A stretch of DNA of 56,531 nucleotides from Exophiala sp. HKRS030 (Eukaryota > Ascomycota > Eurotiomycetes > Chaetothyriales > Herpotrichiellaceae): contig JAHWDD010000020.1 in assembly GCA_023897205.1 (NCBI GenBank), positions 1-56,531 on the forward strand. Reading direction: 5' to 3'. The notes under the pieces are model-generated. The model saw only the letters and a program-made list of their open reading frames with translations. It did no database searches and was not told the origin of the DNA. Positions 31,095-43,110 of the stretch are shown here, piece by piece. A program made the position numbers and the translations under genes. How positions within the stretch are numbered: position 1 is the first letter of the stretch; each line of letters starts with the position of its first letter.

Positions 31095-32042
31095 TTACAT
31101 CCAACCACCATCTTGACTGCTCGTGTCATTTTGCAGGCTATCGACCAGCGCATAATCTTCCGCCACCGATATACCTCCGCTCGGATATGTGAACCCAGGG
31201 TTTAAAAGGTCGAACTGCTCGAAAGCTTCGTAGGACGGAGGATCGCTGGCGATGTAGTTGCTGTTGTTCAAGCTCGAATCCTGAAGATTCTCAGCGGAGT
31301 CGAAATCGTATCGCGACAAATCGACCGGAAGCCACCTGTATTGATGGGCTTGCTCGTACGACATGAACCAACTATCAGGTGATTGTTCTGGGACTGACAT
31401 ATCTTGCTGGCTATTCGACGATGAAGTAGAATTGGTGAGAGAGTATGGATAGTTGCTGGGGTTGACTGCTAGAGTGCTGAGGTCCTTTGCGGGATCGTTC
31501 GTCGCTCCAAGCAAGGCGAAATGGTGATTATTGGTATAGAATGTTGCTTTGCTCTGGCATGAGTTCATATTTGTAGGGCGTGGTCTGATTTGCTCTTTTG
31601 GCGGTATTAACGACAGGGAGTCTTCTAGAACGGACTCAAGATGCTCTTTCTTGAGAGAACAGGTGCATTTTGAGATGTGTTGGCAGCAGCATGTATGGGG
31701 GACTGACTTTGATCAGATTGAATGGATTACGGTTAGGAAGGGAAGCATACTATGCTCGCCATCAGGCTTATTATCAGGACAATCTTCCTCTATATGACCT
31801 TTCTGATGACACTCACAATGGATATGTTGGGATCGAGTTTTGCGCATGCGTCGGCAGTGCTGGCATTGGGAGACTGGGCGGCCTTTCTTGTTGACATGAA
31901 CTAGGGGCTGAGCTGTTGACCTATTCGTCAGCTATAGAGACTGTGTGAAGAGATTTGCAATAGAACCTTGATGGTCGCAGGAACTAACACGATGGCCTTT
32001 GACGCAAGCCTCGCAAGCAAACTTTTCTCCGTTTATGAGCAT
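31095..32042 (-). CDS. Copper-fist transcription factor (Ace1/Cuf1/AceA type)
   Basis: Three exons: 32042-31967, 31912-31751 and 31702-31095, with introns of 54 and 48 nt; 846 nt, 281 residues. The N-terminus MLINGEKFACEACVKGHRVS continues to Cys22-Asp-His24, giving zinc ligands Cys10, Cys13, Cys22 and His24. KKGRPVSQCQHCRRMRKTRS (34-53) contains the KGRP minor-groove element and CxxC. HCEC (57-60), CCC (84-86) and KCTC (91-94) followed by SLKKEHL form the Cys cluster that binds Cu(I) in activators of this type. The rest is a Ser/Asn/Asp/Tyr-rich tail, plausibly an activation domain. Such factors sense excess copper and switch on export and detoxification genes. An open frame extends upstream of 32042, but the family starts at this Met. 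It lies tail-to-tail with the copper ATPase, so it is the probable regulator of the island. No breaks were found. Confidence 0.9.
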
Positions 32043-32696
32043 CGCGGGAGGAAGTTTGTGAAGGGTCTCAAAGTCCTTCTCAATAGACCTTGCTTGGATC
32101 GAGAGTCGTGCGAATCTGAGATCCATGAGTAAAAGTTGGGGGGACGCTGCAAGTTGCCGTGAACGTTGAAGCCGTGTAATAATGTGGCAACTTCCAGTGA
32201 TGCGGGGATTCAATGATCGAAACGCAATGTTACTATCTCGAATGAAAAAAGGTCGGAAACAGGGGATCGACCTCGTTGGGCCGTCACAGCAGTCAAATGT
32301 ACGCGAAAAGCACTCACATCGGCAAATGGACCATGTGGGGTAAGTTAATGCCGATCTACATCTTAATTGTCTCCGACGAAGTTTGGCCCCATGCGTGCCT
32401 CCCGTGGGAAGTTGCTGCAGAAATCTAAGCCGGGTAAGCAATTACTTATCATATTTAATCCTCCAGCGAAAGTAGTCGTCAATGGTCGCTGACGCTCCTC
32501 CTTGTGTGTCAACCGGCTGATCCAGCCTCAGTAAGAGGAGCATTTTTATTATATCAAAAAATTTGCCTCGAACGTGTATATCTGGGGTGTGTGGTAGAAT
32601 CAAAACGTATGGATTTGACGAGTGGAGAGACACCTGTTCCTCGCAGCCACCGTACTTACGCCGAGTCCGAGCTGCCCAACCCACTAGATTCAGAGC
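32043..32696. other. Upstream region of the copper-fist gene
   Basis: No separate gene recognised. The minus-strand frame continues open above the copper-fist start to 32441 but is not typical of the family. No copy of TTTGTGCGT was seen. Confidence 0.4.
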
Positions 32697-33084
32697 GATT
32701 TCGGTGGTAGACGAGGATAAATGAAGCCAGAGAACACGTAGAAGACTCGTCGCACTGGACACCCCCGCAGCGACGATTTTACCGGGAACAAAACTAAGAC
32801 TTTAAGGAACGCTGTTCAACCCTTACGGTATTGATTGAAAGACTCGGACTGACAGACCTGAATCTTTGCTTGATAAACAATGATCAGAATAGGACATGGA
32901 ACCTGTGAAGAGTACTGCTTCGACCCCTGGAGTTCCATTTAATATTCTTCCTATATCAAGATATATCAGGCTTCCCAAAGGCCCTCCCCAAAAACCCACA
33001 CCACCTAGACCAGCTCTGGGGCGCATCAAAAGAACATTCGAGCCGAAATTCTGTCGAGCTTCCGGGGCACGGCCGTCTCCTTCA
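32697..33084. repeat. Duplicated flank shared with 21.7-22.26 kb
   Basis: Diverged duplicate of the intergenic DNA downstream of the intact DUF4396 gene, in the same orientation. Shared blocks include GAACACGTAGAAG (about 32732), AGAATAGGACATG (about 32885) and AGGCTTCCCAAAGG (about 32968). It continues into the DUF4396 remnant, so both belong to one segmental duplication. Confidence 0.6.
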
Positions 33085-33965
33085 TCAAGCACAGGCCTCT
33101 TTGACTTCTTTGTTGACCAACCACAAGTTGATAGGAAACCCCGTCCAGTGTCCGAAAGACATCCCGATCCGAGATACGACACGTCAGCTTGACTATCATG
33201 AAGGAGGATCAGATGGAGACGGTGAGCTTGCCTGCATCATAAACCAATACGTCGCAGTGTGCATCTCCAACTTCTAAGCTTCGAATCAAAAAGTCGAAGA
33301 TGGCCATCCATCCAAAGAGACCGATCTCGAAGCAGGTCAGCGACAAGAAATCGGCCTTCGCAGAGCGGACGATGGGTTTCCACCCGAAGTCTCCAGCCAT
33401 CGGAGCAATGGAAAAGAACTAGAAGACGATGCCAAAGGCGAGTGCGGGTACGAATTCTGAGAAGTGGGCAAGAGTATCAGCGCATCTATGGATATTGTTG
33501 AGGACTGGTAGGTCAGAATCTGGAAAGGGTCCAGACTTACCTACGATGGAGGCGGCGAAGAACATACTCCCATTGATTGTTCCGCCTAACGTATAGATCA
33601 GCAATTCTCCCACTACGTTGCCGAGAACGCAGCCAGCGCCGCAATGGCAGGTTGCGATGGTGATGGTGACGAACATTGGTCGCTCCGCGCCCGTATCGTG
33701 ATGTTGCTGGTGCGCTCCTTCACCATGCTCCGAACCATGGCCGTCGTGTCCATTCGCCGTTGTAGCACTTGATTTGACCAGGACGAGGGTCTGCGACCGA
33801 ATCAGTCCTCTCCAGCCGACGTTCACCGTCCGTGCTATCTTCACTATAACCCATCCGATGATACGAGCGTAGGAACGATTCCTCTACTCCTGTGTGGGAT
33901 CCATCCTCGACTTCCCTTCCTATTTACGGCAGCTCCGGCCTTCCGTACTCGATGTACCCCTACAC
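33085..33965 (-). pseudogene. Second long-type DUF4396 gene, decayed
   Basis: Paralogue of the gene at 22260. From the 5' side: PITV-stop-GYIEYGRPELP (TAG for Trp, then TAA near 33923), a His-rich loop (NGHDGHGSEHGEGAHQQHHD), TIATCHCGAGCVLGNVVGEL, an intron, FVPALAFGIVF, a TAG replacing Gln near 33420, FFSIAPMAGDFGW, KADFLSLTCFEIGLFGWMA, then an indel that garbles the stretch equal to FDQKLGMNTGTYW, and finally GHWTGFPINLWLVNKEVKEA. The first exon (first membrane span) is missing; similarity ends near 33965. The Cys triad and His-rich loop are conserved despite the decay, so the gene was probably functional after duplication. The stops are C-to-T or G-to-A except the TAA. Confidence 0.8.
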
Positions 33966-35396
33966 AGTGATCGGCCCCAGAACCCTCTTCTTCCAGACCA
34001 GCCAACAACTGAATCAGTGTGGGCTACAAAATGGTTGGCTCTTGATTGCTCGAATATGTTTGAGAGGCTCGGGTCCTAGGCTCCAACCACCAACAATTCG
34101 ATAAATCCGTTTGCTCCCTGGAATCATCCAGGTAGTGACATTGTAGTATTAAACTGCATCCCAAGGAAGGTAAACATCAGGACACTTAGCTTCGATTACT
34201 TTTGCCACCTTGCTGCCTAAAACCAAATGGTGTGTTTGTGGTACTGGAAGGATCATGGCTACCCTTGTCCTGTACATACGGCCTTCGTTTCCACTTTCGA
34301 ACTCAAATAGTTGACCGCCAGATTGACAGAGTTCACGGGTTCCATGAGGGTCGCTGTCGTATGCATCAACGCGTTTTGGTGCCTTGCGCTGGCAGTGGAG
34401 GGACCTAGAATGTTGGATCTGCCGATTTCAGTGAAGAAGGGACATAGTCGTCTTCATCATCGGTTGAGACGCACTCCGAAGTGGTCTGTCGCCATATCCT
34501 CTCGGTAAATTCGGGCTCGATGGAGGAGAAGGTGCGGTTCACGCAGCCGTGTTGAACTTTGAAGAAGGCAAAGGATAGGGCAATGTGAAGCTGTCGAGCA
34601 ATCTACTTGCGGTATGAATTGATAGACTTGGACCAAGATTTCGGAAGAATGGAGGGCCACTTTACAGTAGCAACTCTTTGTCTGTGCAGAACCTTCTCGG
34701 CGATATTGGCGATTACATCAGGACTATAATAACTGTCCCGAACAGTCGTTCTTGTGTATAAATATCCGAAAGACGACGTTGCCGTGCACGCGCGTTGAGG
34801 TCGGGGTTTGTCTAGCATCAAGCCCAAAAGAGGGCAGGGACGTCCACCAAGGAAAGTAGAGGAGTACGGAGGAAGACTTTGCCCGTATTTGGCGAAGTGG
34901 AGCATGATCCTGCTAAAGGAGAGCTTGACGCACCAGAAATAGACGGAAGGCAAACGGATCAAACTTTTGACATCCGAGAGTCCTCGCATTGCGACAAGCC
35001 AACTCACAGTCATGATATGATCGTCTTTCGCTAGGAGCCTTTTAAAGACCTCTTTAGGACGCGATTTAGCGGATGACAGGGCTTCCTAGCCCACATGGTG
35101 CAATTCGCTGAATGCATCATGTCCTCAAAAGATTTGTTTCACATCGACGTGCAGCGTAATGTTCCACGCGTGCCCGCCAGTATCATTGAGTAGCGGCGGC
35201 CTTCGATTCTAGATGTGACTATAGTGGCCCGGCCATCTGCATTTTTCCCATCTGTTCTCCCACTTCAGGGAGGACCAGGTTCAATCACGCGCGTCAGTAA
35301 GTCTGACGGAGGTTCTGTCTTCTGGATTCCCTTAGACATTCCAAATTACTAACAGGTTTCGAATCCTGATCAGAAGATTCCAGCGGAAGGAGCAAA
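33966..35396. other. No gene recognised
   Basis: Minus-strand frames at 34603-35013 and 34457-34660 are the longest and carry no recognisable motif. This stretch marks the right end of the copper-island duplication. Confidence 0.35.
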
Positions 35397-36430
35397 ATGG
35401 CTCGCCAATATGGAGTGGCACTGGTTAATATCACCATTTCTTCGCCATACAATTGTACAGAATACGTGGCGCTTGCCCCCAGAGACAATACACCGCTGGA
35501 ACGACGAGAACACAGGGGCAAGAACACTTTTCATTATCTGAGAGCTGGAGTTTCGTGCTCACCAAGGGAAGTACCATCACGCTCCTACAATCCCAATAAT
35601 CAGCACAGTGCACCCCAGCACGACATCCAGGCGAGCCACCCAGTTTTCACCTCCTATTCACGTACCTCATCGAGCAAGCAGAGTCGACGTGTCTACGTAT
35701 ATGATGAGGAAGCTGAATATGGGGAAATGGGGAATACGTATTTGTACAGAGAGCAAAGAGCGCCAAAGTAAAGGCATGGAAAGAGCGACATAACAGCATG
35801 TACTCTAGCTATGGCCAGGAACAGATGAGAGAAGAACAATCCGAATACTCCAGACCACGATCTTCGTCGACCACCTACAGGGCACCACGAAAGCCCAACT
35901 CTGCCACAAACCCTAGCGAAAATGCAACGGAAGAGGACGCCATCCGTGCAGGTATCCCAGCCAGCTATTCTATCAAAGATTGGGACTCGACAGAACGACC
36001 CATCATTCTACTAGGCAAGGTCTTCGACGCCGACTCTCTCGGCAGATGGATGTACGATTGGACAGTCCATCATCACGGCGCGTCGACTCCTATGGCCGAC
36101 ATGGCTGGGGACTTGGTGCTACTGCTCATCAAACTTGCAGGCACAATGAAAAGATCAGAGAGACGTGTCGAACGGATTCGAAACGTTGATGACCGGGAAG
36201 TGGTCGGTGATTTCATCGATAGCGGCAACAGATTGTGGGGAAGCTTCGAGGAGCTCCTCAAAGAGTGCGAACATTACATGTTGCAGGCCGCCAAGCGAGA
36301 CGGCACAAAGACGATGGGCAGAAAAGTAGGCACTGAATTTGTCGAGTCCCCTCGAGTCGACGGAGAAGACCATGAGCCAGGTCAGGCTTTGGAACATGCG
36401 CTTCGATGTCAACTGTTGGGAGACATTTAG
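35397..36430 (+). pseudogene. Conserved fungal hypothetical protein, one frameshift
   Basis: Two overlapping frames form one protein of about 345 residues. The first part (from 35397) becomes Ser/Arg/Tyr-rich (TSYSRTSSSKQSRRVYVYDE) and ends in AEYGEMGNTYLYREQR. The frame must change near 35757-35765 to continue AKVKAWKERHNSMYSSYGQ. The second part holds the conserved region: SIKDWDSTERPIILLGKVFD, ADSLGRWMYDWTVHHHG, DLVLLLIKLAG, REVVGDFIDSGNRLWGSFEE, LLKECEHYMLQAAKRDG. Similar fungal proteins are known only as hypothetical, some labelled vegetative cell-wall gp1-like without evidence. No signal peptide or enzyme motif is seen. A single indel is the only defect, so a sequencing error or a very recent loss are both possible. 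Confidence 0.55.
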
Positions 36431-39400
36431 GCCATCTGCTGCCTAGAATCAAAGGCAAAAGGATCTGGACATTTAAAGTATTTGACGCCACGTGACTTGC
36501 ACATTGGTTGCGAGTCTCCGCATAATGACATCTGTGTTTCCAAACACTTCTAGTCGCCATGGGATACATAGTGTTTGGGACTTCAGGAATGTCTCTCGTT
36601 GATTCAACCATACTTGTCGGGCGTAATAAGGGAGTCGACAATGTCATGGAGGAAGAGCTTATCTTGCAGTGCTGGGACGATCGTACATTCACACCTCAGG
36701 ATCAAAATTAGCTTAATGCAAGGCCGGAAAGAATCTTAACTGACCACCCAGTACGTTCTACATCATAGACAAGTTGAGGACATAAAGCGTTCAGTGCGCG
36801 AGAAGTGCACTCTTTGATAGAGTCCAAACAATCCTCAGATTTCTTGCAACAGAGGAAACATGTTATTGCAACTTGAAAGAACGTATGGCCTGGGAAGGGA
36901 GATTGCCGGAAGGCTGCGACTCCAGTTCTGAGTGATAGAGTATGGTATTCGACCTGTACTCTCAAAGCAACACTAGGGTACGAAGTTATCTCGAGAATCC
37001 TATCCATTTGAGCTCCGGTTTCAAGTGATGTGTTATTTGAAGGATATTGAAGTAGGACTGGATAAGCAGCTTGGAATATAATTGTGTCAGCACAGAACAG
37101 TGACTGATGCTTATCGCCAAAATTGTATGCCGCTTATTTTGCTCGCCCCAGGACAGGGGGCTATCCCACGGGACCCCCCCCTAGCCACTGTTCTATGGTC
37201 TGATTCGCCGCCAAGAGTAAGCGCATAATTTTGCTGTTAATGCCTAATCGCGTTTGTTGCCTGACTGGCCGTGCTTACCGTCTAATCACTTATGGTGTTT
37301 CCAATCGATCAATATTAGGCGATGGTGGGGATTTGCAGCCCGATCTAAAGGCCGTGTCTATCACAGTCGCGGCAGTGAGCCCACGTCGACTTGTCCTCTT
37401 CCCTAGGCCGATGAATCTTCCTGGAGATCTTTTCTTGTTTGAGTAAGCTCTCGAGCTGTGGAAATGGACTTTAATCGTCTGGATCTGGAGAGAAGGGATG
37501 GTTTGTCGCCTGACTGTCCGTGGGTGCAGACGAAGCCGCGGCATGCGAAGCTTCTTTTACATTTAAACTTCTCTCCTTTGAATTAGCTATTCCAATCGCT
37601 TTATCGCTCGGTCTTTTCCTGATGATGTCCTTCGGGGCGAGACGGTCCGTGGACCTAAATGAGGCCTCAATTTGGTAAAGCAGTCTTGGTTGACGGGAAA
37701 CTGAAATGGGAGAGAGACCGGTAGGATGAGCTGGTGGTTCCCCCGTTATAGATACTGAGCTATAAATGTACGTCTGAGGATATAGCACGTAGTCTATAGT
37801 AGTAGATAGCGTCCTAGTGGTGTAGTCTTAGTCACGTTGCGTCCATTCTTTCGGTCGCCTCGATCGGTAGTGATTACCTAGCCTATTATTCGGTGGTCTC
37901 TCGAGGATCGAGATCCGTTATGTCGGAGCGGGAAAGAAAGGCTAGGCTACCGAAAAGTCTTCTCGTGGAGAGCATCGCACTTTATCCGGAAATATGTAGT
38001 ATTCTCTTTTTGTAAGCATAAGCCCGAGTACCTACCAGACTACCTAAGCACTACATCAGTCCACATAAAGAAATTATGTTCTATACCTCCCCTATCTCGT
38101 CAATACGTTTTATCCTCCGTTAGCCATCGGGATAGCTCCTCCCTAGGATTTTAAGGAACTCTCCATAACCATTGGTGCGATGCACAACTTTGACGACGAA
38201 GACAAGATCCGTGGCGTTCGATTGTTTAGCGAAAATTCGATCCCTATCGTGAGGAATGTCTAGGACATATCGCTTAGTCTCATGACACCAGGCCAACGAC
38301 GAGATCATCAAATACAGCCAGTTATCAACAGACGCAACTCAACCTTTCAAACTTATCGAAACTTGTGGAGACAGTTCTCCGCTGGTCCAGTTCGAAACAT
38401 TTTCCAAGCTGTCAACAAACAGGCGCCCCTAGAAGATATGCTAAGGAATCTGAGAGCTCGGAATCTCTCTAGATTACAGAAATCTACTAGGAGGATAGCG
38501 ATTACTCTTTTAGTCGAGGCAGATTCTTAGTACTTAATGAAGTCGCTTGAGGACTAACTTAGCGTAAGGTTCGCTGTCACTCTCTCATAAACTCCGATTA
38601 ATCGCTCACCGTTAATGCGTTTATTAAATGATAACTGTTGAGGGAGGTCATGAAGGTGCTATTCCATTTTGTAGTCCGATGGTCTGCAACAGGTCTCCCT
38701 TCTATTAAGGGATTAAGTAATGAAACGATTCTGGTTGGCTGATCAACTCAAAACAATGTTGGGTCGTGCAACAAATCGTGAGCCTTGCCTGTTCTTTCCC
38801 TACCCCGAAGGTACAGTTCCTGGTGCCATCGCTGCCCACGTCCCGGACCACAATACACCCTGCGTAGCTTCCGCTTGAGCACTCATAACAAGCCTCCTCT
38901 GTCTGTGTGGACTTGATTTTGACAGTCCCGCCAATGTAGAGGACTGGAAATGGGAGCTCAACTTGTCTGGTTCGCTGGCTGCTGATGATACCGCGAAGAA
39001 GGAATCCAAGCAGTTCTTGGGTTATATCTCGAACATGCTGCTGAGTGGATCGGTTGGAGACTAGTGATTGGCTGCATGGTTTTCCGAAGAAGAATCGTGC
39101 TTTGGGAGCCACTGTTCGCCTCCTATTGGTGATCGTTGAACATATGCCACGATGATACCCACACTCCAAGAGCTCCAAAGCCGACAATAATGCACCAAGC
39201 AACCAGAAAGAGGACGATAGACCATTCAAATAGGGACATGTTTCTCAATGGAAGATGGCAGGGCTCCGACAAAGACTTGCGACCTTCTCAAACTTATATC
39301 CAAACCCCTCAATCTCGCGCATCGTCTCATCTCGAGCCTTTCCATTAATAGTATATGCAGTATGACGAACACTCCGAAGTCGCAAAGTGGCAATGATGTG

Positions 39401-41547
39401 AAATGGAATGGCAATGTGCAGAAACACCTTCATTGGATGAATTAATGGATGCACCCGACTTACGCTAGCAGAAACAGATGATGTGCGCGAATACCTTCAC
39501 AAGACCTCACTCCTAACACCAAATTCGGCTCTTGGCCTTCCCCGACCCCAACAAAGTGTGGCAGTGGAGAACACCCATGCGCGCAATCTCTGAGCCAATT
39601 CCAAGCTGGGAGGCGGAACATCTCTAGGTACATGAGGACCAGGGATACGGGCGAGGGGTGAACGGGGTATCGACGGAATGAAAGGTGGAGGCGCCGCAAA
39701 GGGCCGAGACGCCCTCCTTGCCCAGAACCTTCAGGTATGGAGAATGGCGGTAGCGAAGGCGCGAGACATAGAAATGAAAGAAATCTAGTCCCATTTGTTT
39801 GATGTCAAATCACTTTGTGACAGCCACGATGACAGTGGGATCAGCTGAGCGATATCTGTCGTTTCATTGCTGACAATGATCTCCCTCGCCATGACCGTTG
39901 AGGACTTCTAATGATAGTCAAGAATATTCATTCGAAAATGGCCGAGAGATGCCATAGTGCTGAACACCAATCGGCTCCTTTAGAGCCGGTGAGGCTCTTC
40001 AAGGGAAGTCCTCGGGCAATGGCAGATTCAAAGCCAATATTGTCCGATTTATTTCGAGCGAAGATCTGAGCTCAATATGGCACCTCCTCTTGTAACGTCT
40101 ATATTGTTCGCGCGACTCAAAAGAATGAACCGTGTTTTGTAGCCACTTCAGGTGATACAAATGTGCTGCTCGAAAGCCATGTTCTTATCAACAGTTCGAG
40201 AAAGGTGTAATGGTGATTAGACCCTTAGGACTATAATGTCGGCGATGACGACCCCGACCATGTAGTTGATTTCTTTTTGTCCTCGAGCTCGCAAGCGTTC
40301 TTCATTTCGTCTGATCGTCTCGACATATGGGGTTTCTTTTTGTAGGCTCCACAACAGTGCCGAAAGGAGCCAGCATCTGTAGGGCATTGCCAGTAGTTGG
40401 AGTGAAACGCTCCTCCGCAGAACTTACAGTCAGGTGGAGATGGCTCGGTGGACATTCGGCGAGTCCTGTTCTGAACGTACGCAATACTGATTTGAGAATA
40501 TGCTAATGAAGAGAATGATAATTACTTTTGGACACGATACCGAGTGTCCACTGCAGTGGAGAGCGGAGAGTCACACGAAGGACAAGGGTCTGCAGGATAA
40601 TTATTCCCACAAGTACTTCTGTTCCTTCTCTTCCATAGACGCTATCGACGAAAAAAACCGAGAGGGGGGTCGCTTGTTGCATGACTCATCTGGATTAGTT
40701 GGATATCATTTCATAAAGATCTGAGGGTCCAGGATATTTGTTGTGGTGATTGGGTGACAGGTGAGCAGCATGCTCCTGCGACAACTGCCAGCGGAACGGG
40801 CTATTGATGCTGACACCAAGGTCTGTATCCTGGAGGGTGGTTGTTCTCTCCCACCACTCGTTTTGCCGCTTTCTGACCCATGAGATACAGTTCTCACTTG
40901 ATTCGCCATGCCGAATCAGAGTGCTGCGAACAATTGTTTCAATGCCACCGTGTTGCTGCTCACTCCATACTGTCGGGCATAGCCAAAAGCTGCTTAAAGA
41001 TTGGTTAAGACCATGTCTGCTCTTGTGGAAGGCGGTTCGCTAAGCACGTCGATGTTCACCCCTTCTAGAAAGTAGCATTTTCCTTGAAATCGTATACTCA
41101 TCCTCCGAGTAGTATGGCCGTAGCACAAGCAAAACTCGACGTCGGTCAATTTCTCAAGGACATTGACTGCGCATTCAAGATAAATTAGTACTACTCGGTT
41201 GCGGATGGTTTCTTTGATATGAGGAGAAAAGTCTTCTTAGTAGTGATGCAGTTGAAGAGTAAATTATGTGCCAAACAAGCCGATATAGACCATTTCACCA
41301 CTCGACCTCAACAAGAGTTATCGTACATCAAGACCGCACGAAACAAACTATGGCAACAAAGCCACGAATTGAGGTAGTACTACCTTGCCTACCCCTTATA
41401 TTTTGAATCGATATAAATATATTCTTTTAATAGTAACAGATCTCTTAGATACTTATCTAATACTTCTCAGAGGCTCCTCTAACACTTATTAATAATTATC
41501 AAGTGCTTAGATCGCCGAATTTCTCAAGAAATTATTGAAGAATTTAG
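36431..41547. other. 5-kb gene-poor stretch
   Basis: I find no convincing gene. Candidate scraps: a minus-strand frame 39245-39454 (FLHIAIPFHIIATL, RDETMREIEGFGYKFEKVAS), which may be followed by a hydrophobic segment in another frame near 39130-39240 and could be a dead membrane protein; a plus-strand frame 38282-38530 (AGPVRNIFQAVNKQAPLEDM); and a small Cys-containing minus-strand frame 40231-40455. None has a recognised domain. The 37.75-38.7 kb and 41.05-41.5 kb parts are AT-rich and look decayed. Confidence 0.35.
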
Positions 41548-41883
41548 TACAGAAACGAAAACAGGCTCCTTCGCATCCAAAACCGAGAGCTGGTAAACAA
41601 TCTGGAAGTGGCGCGCGAGGAGTTAGAGAAGGTTCAGCATCTAAGATGCGACATTTATATGGACGGCTTCAAAAATGTAACGGTTTTATGTGGCCACAAC
41701 TTTTGCAGAGACTGCCTGATAATATGGCGGAGGCAACGGAGAGGTAGCCATTCTGCTACCGAGCCTGAAAAAGGCTGCCCCATATGCCGTCGGAGCGTCG
41801 AAGAGAGTGACTTAGCATTCGTGATGGTGGTGACAGCGTTTCGTCAGCCGTACTCGCGTCGCGTAGGACGGGCCTCCATTTGA
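41548..41883 (+). pseudogene. Coiled-coil plus RING-finger fragment
   Basis: The frame opens with a heptad-like stretch (ENRLLRIQNRELVNNLEVAR, EELEKVQHLRC) and runs into a C3HC4 RING: CDIYMDGFKNVTVLCGHNFC, RDCL, then CPICRRSVEES. The second RING cysteine is Tyr (CDIY for CDIC; TGC/TGT to TAC/TAT is G-to-A), which would impair zinc binding. No start codon or upstream exon was found and the frame ends soon after the finger at 41883. This looks like the 3' end of a decayed RING E3-type gene. Confidence 0.5.
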
Positions 41884-42779
41884 GATGTGAGCGATTGTAT
41901 CAACGAACGAATAAACCTGAGGCAGGGTCGAGTCGACGAGGCGGAAGTGGAAGTTTGGATTTCGCCACGTGCTTGGAGGTCATGCAAAGGAAGTCTCTCA
42001 GGCTTGCCCTTAATGCTGTAGTAATGATCACAGCACCAAGGAGTACTGGAATAACAGGGAAGGGAATTACGTGGAAAGGCGTATGCGCGACTCATATCCG
42101 ATGAAAAAAACTTGCAGACTTTTCGAGTGAGAAGTCACATTGAAAGTCCTGTCCCTATTCGCCAGACTTGAATCCCGTTGAAGAGTGGTTTTCCCATTTC
42201 AAAGCCTTCGTCAAAAGGAATTTCCATCAGTACATAGGGATCCCGGGCCAGAGCACAGCCAACAACTAGTGGGCATGGCGCAGTAGATCTGCGGGTGCGC
42301 ATCTGACTCCCTATCCAGAAGCCATACTTACCGTAGCGCAAGCGATCCGTACGTTGTAGATTTGCTTGTAGGGATATTGGTCGCTACGGGGCAGGAAGTG
42401 TGATGAGGTCTGACGCTGGGTCATGGCACCAACCAAGACCAGAGAAAGGGGTGAACAAGGTTGGTGCTTTCCCCTGGGGACCTTCCAGGCCCAGTCGAAC
42501 TCGACAATGGTCCAGAAAAAGGGTAAAAATGAGAATAAATCAAATCATGACGTCTACTGACATAAGCCCCTGGAGCGCCCTCCAACCTTGGTATCACATC
42601 TCCGTAACTTTGCATCGTTTGAACAATTACCCTTATCCGCTCCTCCAGCCGGCCCACTCCGGGGGCGCTCCCAATCAATTCGCTCCTCCGGCAAGCCTAT
42701 TCTCGTCTCATCTTGCTTTATCGTTTGAATGATGGCTTCATTCTGGCGGCTGTGCCTTCCGCGAGTCGCAAGAGCTGGG
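41884..42779. other. Decayed region next to the inverted AT-hook copy
   Basis: The minus strand near 42430-42680 has coding-like text (GVGRLEERIRVIVQTMQSYG, DVIPRLEGAPGAY) that appears to continue the AT-hook protein of the adjacent copy in a broken frame. No other gene recognised. Confidence 0.35.
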
Positions 42780-43110
42780 CTATCGCTGGTGCAAGCCTCT
42801 CTATATCGGTTGCGCCCCCGCCGACTTGGCAGGTGACCGCGCTACACCTTTGTCTTTTGACGGGTATCCGTCTCTTCTCCATCGACCCTCCTCGGCTTCG
42901 TCCACCTTTACATCAATATTCAGGACATGTTCGGTTGGTTTTTCTGCTCGTAACTATTGTCGTTAGGTCCATGCAGGTGACGTGTCAAACGCGACGGGCA
43001 CGTTGCGGTGGTCGGCCCGCGTTGGATACGGTCGCAGTGTTTTCAAAAAGCTCTTGGAGTGTGGATGGTGGCCAGAGCCTCCTGGCTTGTGTTGATAAAT
43101 TCTACTGCTG
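42780..43110 (-). pseudogene. Decayed inverted copy of the AT-hook gene
   Basis: Read on the minus strand this region aligns with 16650-16990 almost throughout: GGATGGCAGCAGTAGAA versus AGATGGCAACAGCAGAA, GAAAACACTGC in both, GTTACGAGC in both, CGTCAAAAGACAAA in both. Several indels and stops break the frame (for example TGA after LNI). The AT-hook codons CGCGGTCGCCCG have become CGCGGTCACCTG, two C-to-T type changes that destroy RGRP. The two copies are inverted relative to each other, 26 kb apart. Confidence 0.65.

Noticed and set aside
31932..32441. Long N-terminal extension of the copper-fist protein
   Set aside because: The frame is open upstream, but the family starts at the Met preceding ING-K-ACE, and the extension has no recognisable content.
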